Made by a program: the position numbers and the translations under genes | Origin: Sphingomonas colocasiae | GTDB taxonomy: Bacteria; Pseudomonadota; Alphaproteobacteria; Sphingomonadales; Sphingomonadaceae | DNA length: 64,000 nt | Direction of reading: 5' to 3' | Assembly: GCF_019880585.1 (NCBI RefSeq) | Contig: NZ_JAINVV010000008.1 | Coordinates: 310,001 to 374,000 of the forward strand | Part shown: piece by piece, positions 18,097-31,014 of the stretch | How the letters are laid out: every line of letters begins with the position of its first letter | Position numbering within the stretch: position 1 is the stretch's first letter | Notes under the pieces: generated by a model | The model's database searches: none | What the model saw: the letters and a program-made list of their open reading frames with translations, nothing else | Told to the model about the DNA's origin: nothing

Positions 18097-19443
18097 ATGA
18101 GCAAGGCCGATCAGCAGATCACGATTTCCATCGCGGAGCGCCTGGCCGATTTCGACTGGGACGGCCAGCTCGCGCCCGCCTGCCGCGATGTCCATGCCCT
18201 GATCGGGCCATCTGCGGAAAGCATCGCCCGCGATTTCTGGGAACAGTTTCTGCGTTCCAAGGGGGCGGCGCCGATCCGGCATCAATATGGCGAAGCCAAG
18301 CTGGCCGAGGCGGTCGCCGCCAGCCGCGATTATATCCTCGCCAAATTCGCCGATCCGACCAGCCAGGCCTGGGCCGATCTGGCGATCGGCCATGCCGCCT
18401 ATATCCGTGCGGCGGGGGTTCCGCTCTACAGCCTGCTCGGCGCGCTCTGCCACGCCGGCAACCAGGCGACCGAGGCGCTGTGGGAAGCGATCGGGCACGA
18501 ACCCGACCGTTATCGCCGGGGCGTCGAGGCGATCCAGCGGATCGGCGTGATCGAGGCCGAGATCATGGCCGATTTCATCCGTTCGCGGAACGTCCAGCAA
18601 TCGCGTGCCGAACGCGCCGAGCGCGCGGGCACCTTCAACGAACGCATCGCGAGCGAAGTCGAGATCGCGTCCGAAATCGGCCAGGCGCTGCGCGGCCAGG
18701 CGCATGGCGCGTCCGCGTCGGCGCGCGGCATGCTCAGCAAGGCGTCCGAAGTGGCGTCCGCCGCCGAACAATCGGCTCTGGCGATGCGCGAGGCCGCGCA
18801 GACCGCCGCCGGCCTGATCCGCGCGATCGAGGATGCGCGCGCCGAAGTGGAGGTCGCCGCCGATATCGCGACGCGCGCGTCGAGCCAGGCAGGCGAAGCG
18901 GTGGGCGTATCGCAGATGCTGTCCTCGCACGCCGAATCGATCGAATCGATCCTGGGATTGATCCGCGAGATCGCCGGCCAGACCAATTTGCTGGCACTCA
19001 ACGCGACGATCGAGGCGGCGCGCGCCGGCGATGCGGGACGCGGCTTCGCCGTGGTCGCACAGGAAGTGAAGTCGCTGGCCAACCAGACCGCGCGCGCGAC
19101 CGACGAGATCGCCGCGAAGATCGAGGCGATCCAGACCGCTACGCGCACCACCGTGCAGACCAGCGCGTCAATCCGCCAGACGGTGAGCGAGGTGCAGGCC
19201 TCTGCCGAGCGCATCCGCGACGCGATGGAATTGCAGGCCCAGACTGTCACCATGATCACCGCCGCGGTCGACGAGACCGCCCTGGCCGCCGATTCGATGT
19301 CGGGCACCATCGCCGCGATCCGTGCCGACACCGAGAATGTCGCGACCGAGATCGATCAGCTCGAAACCGGATTCGGCACGATGGCGCAGCGCATCGGCAC
19401 GCTGAAACAGGCGGCCGGGAGCTATGTCGCGCGGATCGGTTGA
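18097..19443 (+). CDS. Globin-coupled methyl-accepting chemotaxis protein (soluble)
   Basis: A 448-residue chemoreceptor with no membrane helix, so it should be cytoplasmic. Residues about 10-170 form a protoglobin sensor; His99 (AIGHAAYIR) aligns with the heme-ligating His of HemAT proteins, pointing to oxygen sensing. Residues about 190-445 are a coiled-coil signalling domain. Its conserved tip, [20 protein letters not shown], starts near residue 291 and is followed by [15 protein letters not shown]. No C-terminal CheR-docking pentapeptide is present. No che genes lie nearby. An ATG at 18061 is also in frame, but 18097 starts at the family-like sequence. Confidence 0.88.
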   Translation: MSKADQQITISIAERLADFDWDGQLAPACRDVHALIGPSAESIARDFWEQFLRSKGAAPIRHQYGEAKLAEAVAASRDYILAKFADPTSQAWADLAIGHAAYIRAAGVPLYSLLGALCHAGNQATEALWEAIGHEPDRYRRGVEAIQRIGVIEAEIMADFIRSRNVQQSRAERAERAGTFNERIASEVEIASEIGQALRGQAHGASASARGMLSKASEVASAAEQSALAMREAAQTAAGLIRAIEDARAEVEVAADIATRASSQAGEAVGVSQMLSSHAESIESILGLIREIAGQTNLLALNATIEAARAGDAGRGFAVVAQEVKSLANQTARATDEIAAKIEAIQTATRTTVQTSASIRQTVSEVQASAERIRDAMELQAQTVTMITAAVDETALAADSMSGTIAAIRADTENVATEIDQLETGFGTMAQRIGTLKQAAGSYVARIG

Positions 19444-19492
19444 CCTGCACGCGGGCCTAGGCTGAGGCCATCTCCGCCGCTAAAGCGGCCCC

Positions 19493-20182
19493 ATGATCAA
19501 TATCCTTCTTACCGGCGCCACCCGCGGGATCGGCGCCGCGATCGCCGCGCGGCTCGAACAGGGCGGCGCCCGCATCGTCGGCACCGGCAGCGCCGATGGC
19601 GACCTTTCCGATCCCGCGACGCCGGCCCGGCTGTGGCGGAGCGCGCTCGAACGGCTCGACGGACGGATCGACGTGCTCGTCAACAATGCCGGCGTCTTCG
19701 AAGCGACGCCGCTCGATACGCCGCACGACCAATGGGTCGCGGATTGGGAACGGACGATGCGGATCAACCTGACCGCGTCCGCCGAGCTCTGCCGCCTCGC
19801 CGTGCTGCACTTCCACGAACGCGGCGAGGGTGGCCGCATCGTCAATATCGCCAGCCGCGCCGCGCATCGCGGAGACAGCCCGGCGCACTGGCACTATGCG
19901 GCGTCGAAGGCCGGCATGGTCGCGATGACCAAGACGATCGCGCGCGCCTATGCGAACGAGGGCATCCATGCCTTCGCGATCTGCCCCGGCTTCACGCTGA
20001 CCGGCATGGCGGACGAGTATCTGGCGAGCCGCGACGGCGGCGGCCTGCTTGCCGACATTCCTCTGGGCAAGGTCGCCGATCCGGAGGAGGTGGCCGAGGT
20101 CACGGCATTCTGCGCTTTTTCCGCGCCACCCTCGATGACCGGGGCGGTACTCGACGTGAATGGAGCAAGCTATGTCCGATAG
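19493..20182 (+). CDS. SDR family NAD(P)-dependent oxidoreductase
   Basis: A 229-residue classical short-chain dehydrogenase. The cofactor motif TGATRGIG lies at residue 6, NNAGVFE near residue 63, and the catalytic Tyr-x3-Lys in HYAASKAGMVA near residue 133 after a Ser in NIASRAA. The C-terminal block ending GAVLDVNGASYVR is typical of the FabG-like group. The substrate is unknown. It overlaps prmA by eleven bases, so the two are translationally coupled. Confidence 0.88.
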   Translation: MINILLTGATRGIGAAIAARLEQGGARIVGTGSADGDLSDPATPARLWRSALERLDGRIDVLVNNAGVFEATPLDTPHDQWVADWERTMRINLTASAELCRLAVLHFHERGEGGRIVNIASRAAHRGDSPAHWHYAASKAGMVAMTKTIARAYANEGIHAFAICPGFTLTGMADEYLASRDGGGLLADIPLGKVADPEEVAEVTAFCAFSAPPSMTGAVLDVNGASYVR

Positions 20183-21086
20183 CTGGAAACTGACCCTGCC
20201 CTGCACGCTGGCCGAAGCGCAGGCGCTGAACGGCGAGGTCCCCGCGCTGGCGATGCTGGTGTCGCCGCCGGTGCTGATGACCAGCGAGGACGAACCGGAC
20301 AATCCCGATGCCTGGCGGCTCGACGCCTATTTCGAAGTCGAACCCGACGACGAGGCGATCGCGATCATTCGCCGGCTGGTGCCGAGCGCGGGGCGCAAAA
20401 AGCCCAGGATCGAGCGGCTGGACGAGCAGGATTGGCTGACGATGAGCCAGTCCGGGCTCGAACCCGTTCATGCCGGGCGCTTCTACGTCCACACATCGAC
20501 CCATGCGGGTACCGCCCCTTCCGGCACACGCGCCTTCCTGATCGAGGCAGGGCTCGCCTTCGGAACCGGCCAGCACGAGACGACGACAGGCTGCCTGCTG
20601 ACGCTCGATGCGTTGAAGCAGCGGGGCGCGGTGTTCCGCGACATGCTCGATCTCGGCACCGGCACCGGCCTGCTCGCCTTCGCCGCCATGCATCTCTGGC
20701 CGCACGCCTATGCGACCGCGTCGGACATCGATCCGATCGCGATCGACGTTACCCGCGAGAATGCGGCGCTGAACGGCATCCGCATCGGCAACCGGGAGGG
20801 CCGGCTGGCCCTGGCGGTGGCCCCCGGCATGTCCCACCGTCTGCTGCGGCACCGTGCGCCCTATGACCTGATCATCGCCAATATCCTGGCGGGGCCGCTG
20901 ATCGAGATGGCGGCGCCCATCGCCGGTGCACTGGAGGAAGGCGGCACGCTGATCCTGGCCGGACTTCTCGACAGCCAGGCCGAGCGCGTCGCCAACGCCT
21001 ATCGCCGGCAAGGTTTGCGGCTGGCCGACCGGATCGACCGTGGCGACTGGCCGACGCTCCGGCTGGTCAAGCGGCGCGGCAAATAG
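20172..21086 (+). CDS. prmA: Ribosomal protein L11 methyltransferase
   Basis: A 304-residue SAM-dependent methyltransferase that modifies ribosomal protein L11. The SAM-binding motif DLGTGTGLLAFAAM lies near residue 160, the acidic DIDPIAID block near residue 181, and ANILAGPLIEMA near residue 236 is the family catalytic loop. GTGQHETTTGC before motif I is also typical of PrmA. The start at 20172 (MSDSW) follows a GGAGC sequence and overlaps the preceding SDR gene. Confidence 0.93.
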   Translation: MSDSWKLTLPCTLAEAQALNGEVPALAMLVSPPVLMTSEDEPDNPDAWRLDAYFEVEPDDEAIAIIRRLVPSAGRKKPRIERLDEQDWLTMSQSGLEPVHAGRFYVHTSTHAGTAPSGTRAFLIEAGLAFGTGQHETTTGCLLTLDALKQRGAVFRDMLDLGTGTGLLAFAAMHLWPHAYATASDIDPIAIDVTRENAALNGIRIGNREGRLALAVAPGMSHRLLRHRAPYDLIIANILAGPLIEMAAPIAGALEEGGTLILAGLLDSQAERVANAYRRQGLRLADRIDRGDWPTLRLVKRRGK

Positions 21087-21095
21087 CCGGGAGAG

Positions 21096-22274
21096 TCAGG
21101 CGGCCCCGCGCCTGAACGAGAGCGTCTCCCAGGCGGCGACAAGCAGCAGGATCGCGGTGGTCGCGACGGAAAGGGCCACCGGCTCCATATGGCCGGCGAC
21201 CATGGCGAGCCCGGCGATCATGGCGAGCCCGGCCATGTGCGACAGCGGGAAATGCGCGGCCGTGGTGCGCTTGAACGCCATATTGCCCAGCAGATAGAGC
21301 GCCGGCCCGCCCAGGATCGCGGCGACCGCCATGCCCGCCGCATGACCGACCGGATGCGCGAGCACGAGTTCGTCGGCCGCCGCACTCACGATGATGCCGG
21401 CGACGATGGGCAGATGGAGATAGGTATAGGCGAGCCGCGCCATCCGCCCGGGATCGTCATGATGCGCGATCCGGTCGCTGCCGCGCACCGCGCCGACATT
21501 GAAATAGATCCACCACATCGCGACCGTGCCCAGAAAGGCGCTGGCAAACCCGGCGATCTCCGCGCCACTCCATGGCACTTCGGCGAAGGTCGCCCCGGTG
21601 ATCAGAACCGATTCGCCCAGCGCGATGATCACGAACAGCCCGCAGCGCTCCGCCAGATGATGCCCCTCGACATTCCATGTGGCAGTCAATGTCCGGCCGA
21701 ACCCGGGCACCAGGAAACCGAGCAGGGGGCCGGCATAGTCGATCGCGAGCGCAGCCGCCCACCAGAGCGTCCGCGACTGCCCTTCCGCCAGCGCGCCCCC
21801 GATCCAGAGCGGCGCGGAGAGCAGCGCCCAGATCAGGATCCGCTGGAAATTGCGGTAATTATCGGGGCTGCGTCCGCGCAACGCGGCCAGCATGAATAGC
21901 GGGCGTGCGATCTGGATCGTCAGGAAAGCCGCGACGAACACCGTGCCGCGCCCACCAAAGGCCTGCGGGATCGAGAGCGACATGAGCAACCCCAGCCCCA
22001 TCAGCACGAACAGCAGCAGCCGCACCGCCATCCGCTCGACATCGAGCCAGTTGGTGACCCAGGCGGTGTAGATCCAGACCCACCAGACCGCGAGCAGCAG
22101 CATGGCCGTGTGAACGGCGCCAAGCGGCGTCAGATGCGCAAGCAGGCCGTGACTGAGCTGGGTGACCGCGAAGACGAAGACGAGATCGAAGAACAGTTCG
22201 ACATAGCCGACCTTCGCATCGTCATGCGTGTGCGAGCGAAGGCGCAGCAGGCCCTGCGCGGCGGGATCCGCCAT
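21096..22274 (-). CDS. Low temperature requirement protein A (LtrA) family membrane protein
   Basis: A 392-residue polytopic inner-membrane protein with about ten hydrophobic segments. The LtrA signature KVGYVELFFDLVFVFAVTQL is at about residues 21-40, and ERCGLFVIIALGESVL lies near residue 210. LtrA proteins are named for a Listeria cold-growth phenotype; their transport or enzymatic role is unproven. The start lies one base beyond the stop of the upstream DoxX gene, so the two form a small operon. Confidence 0.85.
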   Translation of the reverse strand: MADPAAQGLLRLRSHTHDDAKVGYVELFFDLVFVFAVTQLSHGLLAHLTPLGAVHTAMLLLAVWWVWIYTAWVTNWLDVERMAVRLLLFVLMGLGLLMSLSIPQAFGGRGTVFVAAFLTIQIARPLFMLAALRGRSPDNYRNFQRILIWALLSAPLWIGGALAEGQSRTLWWAAALAIDYAGPLLGFLVPGFGRTLTATWNVEGHHLAERCGLFVIIALGESVLITGATFAEVPWSGAEIAGFASAFLGTVAMWWIYFNVGAVRGSDRIAHHDDPGRMARLAYTYLHLPIVAGIIVSAAADELVLAHPVGHAAGMAVAAILGGPALYLLGNMAFKRTTAAHFPLSHMAGLAMIAGLAMVAGHMEPVALSVATTAILLLVAAWETLSFRRGAA

Positions 22275-22275
22275 C

Positions 22276-22653
22276 TCAGGCCGGCCCGCGCGCGCGGGCG
22301 AGCAGCGCCAGCAGGAGCAGGCCGCCGATCGCGCTCATATTCTTGAGGAAATGCAGCCACTGGTCGTGGAAATCGGCCGCCGGCACCGCCCAGAAGGGAT
22401 GCGAGAGGACGGCATCGACAAGCAGGAAAGCCGCCATCAGCGGCGCGATGACCGCAACCCGCCATCCGATCATGATCGCGATGCCGGCCGCCGCCTCGAA
22501 TGCCGAGAAACCGAATGCGCCGGGCGAGAATGGCACGCTGCCGCCCAGCATGACGACGATCCGCTCGAGCCCCAGCCCCACGAACACACTGGCGATCAGC
22601 ACCCGCGCCATCACGAACAGTGCATCGCGCCCTTCCAGCCCGGATCGGTCCAT
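22276..22653 (-). CDS. DoxX family membrane protein
   Basis: A 125-residue protein with four hydrophobic helices, matching the DoxX family. Features are RVLIASVFVGLGLERI near the N-terminus, GWRVAVIAPLMAAFLL in the middle, and FLKNMSAIGGLLLLALLA near the C-terminus. The ATG at 22653 is preceded by a G-rich AAGGGGGTGG stretch; an ATG at 22671 is also in frame. Function is not established for this group, though redox or quinone links have been suggested for some members. Confidence 0.8.
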   Translation of the reverse strand: MDRSGLEGRDALFVMARVLIASVFVGLGLERIVVMLGGSVPFSPGAFGFSAFEAAAGIAIMIGWRVAVIAPLMAAFLLVDAVLSHPFWAVPAADFHDQWLHFLKNMSAIGGLLLLALLARARGPA

Positions 22654-22747
22654 CGCCACCCCCTTGCCCACAGCACGCCGACTATTCCGTCAGCGGCGCC
22701 CCATGGCAAGAGTGAAGCGGCAAGGGCTGAGCGATCCCGACGATGCG

Positions 22748-22872
22748 AGAGCGGGCTGCACGGAACATGAATCGCGCAGCCCGCTCTGGATATCTGTGAT
22801 CGCATTGCTTTTGCAGAAAACCGGTCCCACCCCCCGCCTGCGCAGGGCAGGCATTTTCCGCACGATGCCCTA
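22748..22872. repeat. Composite dispersed repeat, copy 3 (inverted, interrupted)
   Basis: Inverted relative to copy 1: it starts with the AGAGCGGGCTGC hairpin arm and ends with TTTTCCGCACGATG. Compared with copies 1 and 2 it carries about 22 extra bases (22831-22853), rich in C and G and able to fold as GCCTGC-GCAGG-GCAGGC, inside the CCCAC-TTTTCCGC segment. This looks like a small palindromic insertion into an older repeat copy. It lies between the DoxX and PilZ genes. Confidence 0.8.
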
Positions 22873-22884
22873 AGGCATCCTCGA

Positions 22885-23550
22885 TCAGTTCTCGCGTTCC
22901 TCGCGCTCGCGCCGCAGGCCGAGCCATTGGACCAGTTCTTCAAGGGGAATAATCGGCAGGAATTCCAGGCCGGCATAATCGCCTTCCTGCCAGCGGATCA
23001 CGGCTTTCACCGGACGCAGGCCATCGATCGTCACCACCGCGTCCTCGTCGACGGGCAGATAATCGGACACCTTCACCTTGGCGCCGCCCTGCGAAAGATC
23101 GCTGACCTCGACGCGCCAGGTTTCCGAACCGATCCGCAGCCGCGCATAGCCCCGCACCTCAAGGCGCGGCGCGCGCGGCCGACGGCCATCCGCCACACCC
23201 CGGTTGCGCAGCACTTCGGCAACGTCGACGCGCTCGTCGAAGACGATGCCGACATTGTCGCCCTGCAGCCAGCGGATCGTGCCCGCCACGCAATGATCGG
23301 ACTTGAGCTCGATCACGACGCGATCACCCACTTCGTGGGGTGAATAGACATGCGCCATCAATCCGCCTTCGGATATATTGCGGATCAGGCAGAGTTCCTG
23401 GTTGCGCGCGCAGATCATCTTGCCGACCCGAAGGATGGTGATGAGGCGCTGATCCTGACGGCGATCGGGCTGCGGAATGAAGATGCCAGCGATCGCCGGA
23501 TCGTCATCCGTCAGACGAGATTTGCCTGTAATTGCACTGCCTTGGGCCAT
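22885..23550 (-). CDS. Tandem PilZ domain protein
   Basis: A 221-residue cytoplasmic protein with two PilZ-like domains, predicted to bind cyclic di-GMP. Domain 1 (about residues 30-115) has RRQDQR followed by NISEGG; domain 2 (about residues 125-205) has RLEVR followed by DLSQGG. Both therefore keep an RxxxR-like arm and a (D/N)xSxxG motif. The protein ends in an Arg/Glu-rich tail. No diguanylate cyclase gene is adjacent. The ATG at 23550 is preferred; 23595 is an alternative. Confidence 0.83.
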   Translation of the reverse strand: MAQGSAITGKSRLTDDDPAIAGIFIPQPDRRQDQRLITILRVGKMICARNQELCLIRNISEGGLMAHVYSPHEVGDRVVIELKSDHCVAGTIRWLQGDNVGIVFDERVDVAEVLRNRGVADGRRPRAPRLEVRGYARLRIGSETWRVEVSDLSQGGAKVKVSDYLPVDEDAVVTIDGLRPVKAVIRWQEGDYAGLEFLPIIPLEELVQWLGLRREREEREN

Positions 23551-23694
23551 GGGGGTGTCCAGCCTTTTGCTTGAAAATGCTTTGGACGGAAACACGCCAT
23601 TTCCATCCCCCCACGGCTATGGAGAATGCCCGCCAACAGTTAAAACTCTCTAAACATCGGCCAATCTACTAACATTTTATCTAATCATGCCAGT

Positions 23695-27488
<3,794 letters not shown>

Positions 27489-27500
27489 CGCGGATTGATT

Positions 27501-27603
27501 AAAGCATCGTGCGGAAAAGTGGGAACCGGTTTTCCGCAAAAACGATGCGGCAGCACATGACAAGAGCGAGCGGTGCGATTCTCATATCGCGCAGCCCGCC
27601 CTG
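27501..27603. repeat. Composite ~100-base dispersed repeat, copy 2
   Basis: Same orientation and architecture as the copy at 15171. GCATCGTGCGGAAAAGTGGG and ACCGGTTTTCCGC are exact; the middle spacer and the AGCGGGCTGC arm have diverged (GAGCGAGCGG), so its hairpin is weaker. It fills most of the interval between bamD and recN. Confidence 0.88.
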
Positions 27604-27658
27604 GCCGATCTTTCGAGCCGCGTCATTCATCCTCGAACGAGGACGGCCGACCGGGCGT

Positions 27659-28441
27659 TCAGACAGGATTCTTCTGCATCAGCTCAAAGGCGCGACCATA
27701 CCATTTCGTGCCGCGATAATTCGTGCCGAGCACAGCCGCGGACTTCTTCGCTTCCTCCCGCATGCCGATCGCGAGATAGGATTCGGTCAGGCGCATCAGC
27801 GCTTCCGGCGTGTGCGTGGTGGTCTGATACTGGTCGACCACCGAACGGAAACGCGCCGCCGCCGCCAGCCATTGCGACCGGCGCTGATAGAAACGACCGA
27901 TCTCCATCTCCTTGCCGGCAAGGTGATCGTTGACGAGATCGATCTTCAGCCGCGCATCGGCCGCATAGCGGGTGTTGGGATAGCGGCGCGTGAGCTCGCC
28001 GAGCGCCGCGAGCGCCTGCTGCGTGATCTTCTGGTCGCGCGTGACGTCCGTGATCTGCTCGTAATAATCGAGCGCGATCAGATAATAGGCGTAGGGCGCG
28101 TCCTTGTTGCCCGGATGGATCGCCAGGAAGCGCTGCGCCGACTGGATCGATTCGGTATAGTCCTTCGCCGCATAATAGCTGAACGCGCTCATCAGCTGCG
28201 CGCGGCGCGCCCAGGGCGAATAGGGATGCTGGCGTTCGACCTCGTCGAACAGCGCGGCGGCCAGCTTGTACTGGCCGCGATCGAGCCGATCCTTGCCCGC
28301 ATTGTAGAGCGTGTTGACGTCGCGGGCGACATAGTTGGTGTCGGCACGCTTCTGCGAATTCTTGTTGGCGCAACCGGCCAGCGCGACAAGGGAGACGGCG
28401 GCGGCGGCAAGAGCCAGCGGCTTCAGGGAAAGGCTACGCAT
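27659..28441 (-). CDS. bamD: Outer membrane assembly lipoprotein BamD
   Basis: A 260-residue lipoprotein of the BAM complex, which inserts beta-barrel proteins into the outer membrane. The signal peptide ends at lipobox ALAGC, making Cys24 the lipidation site. Tetratricopeptide-like repeats fill residues 45-250, including the family blocks YNAGKDRLDRGQYKLAAALF and VERQHPYSPWARRAQLM. Start at 28441 gives a clean signal peptide; longer in-frame starts overlap the divergent manA. The bamD-recN-ligA order is common in alphaproteobacteria. Confidence 0.95.
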   Translation of the reverse strand: MRSLSLKPLALAAAAVSLVALAGCANKNSQKRADTNYVARDVNTLYNAGKDRLDRGQYKLAAALFDEVERQHPYSPWARRAQLMSAFSYYAAKDYTESIQSAQRFLAIHPGNKDAPYAYYLIALDYYEQITDVTRDQKITQQALAALGELTRRYPNTRYAADARLKIDLVNDHLAGKEMEIGRFYQRRSQWLAAAARFRSVVDQYQTTTHTPEALMRLTESYLAIGMREEAKKSAAVLGTNYRGTKWYGRAFELMQKNPV

Positions 28442-28579
28442 GGCGCGGGTTCTAGCCGAGCCTTGGGGCTTCGCCAAGCGGTTTGCCGAGCCCATGGATG
28501 CGTCGGCCGAACGTGCGGAACCGTTGCCCGCACGGGCGCATTCAGCCAGACTGATACGCAGCCAGCGCCCGGAGCCACG

Positions 28580-29416
28580 ATGACCGCCAAACGCCTGACC
28601 ACCCGCCGTGTCGAGAAGCCCTGGGGCCGGCATTCGCTGTGGCCGGGCTTTACCGATCCGCCGGCCGACGGCGCGCCGGTGGGCGAGATCTGGTTCCAGG
28701 ACGAAACCGAGGAAACGCCCGAACTGCTGGTCAAATATCTCTTCACGGCGGAGAGGCTGTCGATCCAGGTCCATCCCGACGATGCGGCGGCACGCGCGTC
28801 GGGCCATGCGCGCGGGAAGGACGAAGCCTGGGTGATCCTGGCGGCGGAGCCCGATTCGACCATCGCGATCGGCACCCGCGGGCCCGTCAGCCGCGAAATG
28901 CTGCGCGCCGCCGCGCTCGACGGCAGCATCGAGGCGCTGGTCGACTGGAAGCCGGTGAAACCCGGCCAGGTCTATTACTCACCCGCCGGCACCGTCCATG
29001 CGATCGGCGCGGGCATCACGCTGATCGAGGTCCAGCAAAATGTCGACCTCACCTATCGGCTCTACGATTATGGCCGGCCGCGCGAACTGCATCTCGACGA
29101 TGGCATCGCGGTGTCGGATCCCGAACCATTCGTGCCCAATTTCACGCCCGAAACTCCGGCGCCGGGCCGTACGATCCTGGCCGAAGGGCCGAAATTCGTG
29201 CTCGAACGCTGGCGCGCGCCACGGGGCCGGATCGCGTTGCCGCCGGGCATGTCCGGCTGGTTCGTGCCGATCAGCGGCACCGGCGATATCGCGGGAGAAG
29301 CATGGCAGGCCGGCGAATGTTGGCTCGTGCACGCGGATGCGACAATCGCGACCGATGGCGAAAGCGACGTGCTGTTCGCCTATCCTCTGGCCGAGCGGAT
29401 CGACATATTGCGCTGA
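28580..29416 (+). CDS. manA: Mannose-6-phosphate isomerase, class I
   Basis: Interconverts mannose-6-phosphate and fructose-6-phosphate, feeding sugar nucleotides for surface polysaccharide. It has 278 residues, shorter than the enterobacterial enzyme, but keeps the cupin core. Zinc ligands are visible in IQVHPDDAAA near residue 62, KDEAWVI near residue 80 and PAGTVHAIGAG near residue 136. A GGAG sequence precedes the ATG. A glycosyltransferase gene follows at once, consistent with a role in polysaccharide or glycolipid supply. Confidence 0.92.
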   Translation: MTAKRLTTRRVEKPWGRHSLWPGFTDPPADGAPVGEIWFQDETEETPELLVKYLFTAERLSIQVHPDDAAARASGHARGKDEAWVILAAEPDSTIAIGTRGPVSREMLRAAALDGSIEALVDWKPVKPGQVYYSPAGTVHAIGAGITLIEVQQNVDLTYRLYDYGRPRELHLDDGIAVSDPEPFVPNFTPETPAPGRTILAEGPKFVLERWRAPRGRIALPPGMSGWFVPISGTGDIAGEAWQAGECWLVHADATIATDGESDVLFAYPLAERIDILR

Positions 29417-29466
29417 GCGTAAGGCGCTGGGAGGAATTTAACCCTCACCGTCCTATGCTGCCGGCG

Positions 29467-30636
29467 ATGCTGCGTGTCCTCACCATCGCTTCGCTCTTTC
29501 CCGATGAGAGCCGGCCCGTTTTCGGCGTGTTCGTCGAACGGCAGACGCTTGGCCTCGCCGCGCGTGACGATGTCTCGATCGAAGTGATCGCGCCGGTCGG
29601 CATCCCGCCATGGCCGCTGTCACGCCATGCCCGCTATCGCGCGCTCGCGAAGCTCCCCGGGCATGAGCAATGGAAGGGGCTGAGCATTCATCGCCCCCGC
29701 TTCCCCGTGATTCCCGGCGCCAATGGCCGCGCGAGCGGCGCGCTGATGGCGCGCGCCATCCTGCCGATCGCGCGCAGGCTGCATGCCGAACGGCCCTTCG
29801 ATGTGATCGACGCCGAATTCTTCTTTCCCGACGGCCCGGCGGCGATGCGCGTCGCCCAGGCGCTCCGCCTACCTTATTCGGTCAAGGCGCGCGGTGCCGA
29901 TATCCATTATTGGGGGCACCAGCCCGCCACTGCGGACGCGGTGCATCTGGCCGGGGTCAACGCGGCCGGTTTGCTGGCGGTGAGCGACGCGATGAAACGC
30001 GACATGGTAGCGCTCGGCATGGCTGAAGAGCGGATTCGCGTCCATCACACCGGCGTCGACCTCGACCGGTTCGCACCGCGCGACCGCGCGGCGCTGAAGG
30101 CCGAACTCGGCGTGACGGGGCCGCTCGTCGCCAGCATCGGCGCGCTCATCCCGCGCAAGGGTCAGGCGATCCTGATCGATGCGGTGGCGTCGCTCCCCGG
30201 CGTCACGTTGATGCTTGTGGGCGACGGCCCCGATCGGGTCGCACTCGAAGCGCAGGCATCGAAGCTCGGCATTTCGGAACGCGTGCGCTTCACCGGCAGC
30301 CTGCCGCATGACGAGATCGCGCAGATCCTGGCCGCCGCCGACGTGATGGCGTTGCCTTCGGCGTCCGAAGGACTGGCCAATGCCTGGGTCGAAGCGCTCG
30401 CCTGCGGCACGCCGATCGTGATCACCGACACGGGCGGCGCGCGCGAAGTGGTGCAAAGCCCCGCTATCGGCCGGATCGCGGCACGCACCCCCGCCGCGAT
30501 CGCCGCCGCCATCGCATCGCTGGTCGGCGATCCGCCGCCGGCGTCGGTGGTTCGGGCCGCGGCCGCGCGCTTCACCTGGCCGGCAAACAGCCAGGCGCTG
30601 TTCGCGCATCTGTCGGCAATCGCGCGCGGCGCCTGA
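29467..30636 (+). CDS. Glycosyltransferase family 4 protein
   Basis: A 389-residue GT-B fold glycosyltransferase. The N-terminal acceptor domain has LFPDESRPVFGVFVERQ near residue 9. The C-terminal nucleotide-sugar domain has GALIPRKGQAILIDA near residue 223 and the E-x7-E motif in SASEGLANAWVEALACGTP near residue 300. Donor and acceptor are unknown. ATG codons at 29455 and 29467 are both in frame. The stop codon lies within a palindrome shared with the convergent next gene. Confidence 0.87.
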   Translation: MLRVLTIASLFPDESRPVFGVFVERQTLGLAARDDVSIEVIAPVGIPPWPLSRHARYRALAKLPGHEQWKGLSIHRPRFPVIPGANGRASGALMARAILPIARRLHAERPFDVIDAEFFFPDGPAAMRVAQALRLPYSVKARGADIHYWGHQPATADAVHLAGVNAAGLLAVSDAMKRDMVALGMAEERIRVHHTGVDLDRFAPRDRAALKAELGVTGPLVASIGALIPRKGQAILIDAVASLPGVTLMLVGDGPDRVALEAQASKLGISERVRFTGSLPHDEIAQILAAADVMALPSASEGLANAWVEALACGTPIVITDTGGAREVVQSPAIGRIAARTPAAIAAAIASLVGDPPPASVVRAAAARFTWPANSQALFAHLSAIARGA

Positions 30637-30645
30637 CGGTCAGGC
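30631..30645. terminator. Palindrome holding both convergent stop codons
   Basis: GCCTGA-CGG-TCAGGC is a 6-base stem whose two arms contain the TGA stop of the glycosyltransferase (plus strand) and the TGA stop of the Mth938-like gene (minus strand). Only three bases separate the two coding regions. It may serve as a weak bidirectional hairpin; no T-tract is present. Confidence 0.35.
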
Positions 30646-31014
30646 CAGCGGCAGCAAGGCGGCGGCGATCCAGCGATCCTCGCCGCGCAATATCCCCCAG
30701 GCGCGGGCGGCGGCGCGACTGTCCATCGCCTCCACGCCGATCCCGTCCGCATCGAGCGCATCGACCAGCGCGCGCGGCGGCCGCGCCATCACGGCACCGG
30801 TGCCGATCAGGATGAATTCAGGCCGTACCGCGACCAGCGGCGCCAATGCCACCGCATCAAGCGCATCGAGAGCAGGTGCGTCCCATGCCGCCGCATTCTG
30901 CGGCGTCAGCAACGCGGCCGTCATCACGCGGCCATCGATCCGGAAGCCGCCGTCGGCGAAGCCGGTGATGCGCGGCCCCGGCCCGGCCGCATCGGGCCGG
31001 ACCTGGATGCTCAC
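30640..31014 (-). CDS. Mth938-like domain protein (DUF498)
   Basis: A 124-residue protein of the Mth938/DUF498 family, which includes the mitochondrial complex I assembly factor NDUFAF3. Visible features are ITGFADGGFRIDG near residue 15, LIGTGAVMARPP near residue 69 and the C-terminal AARAWGILRGEDRWIAAALLP. It starts with GTG at 31014, overlapping the secF stop by four bases, so it is translated with secF. This yajC-secD-secF-DUF498 order is widespread in alphaproteobacteria; the bacterial function is not known. Confidence 0.85.
   Translation of the reverse strand: MSIQVRPDAAGPGPRITGFADGGFRIDGRVMTAALLTPQNAAAWDAPALDALDAVALAPLVAVRPEFILIGTGAVMARPPRALVDALDADGIGVEAMDSRAAARAWGILRGEDRWIAAALLPLA

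Noticed and set aside
27489-27563. N-terminal extension of RecN
   Set aside because: Encoded by the same dispersed repeat; RecN family proteins begin at MLSVLSI.
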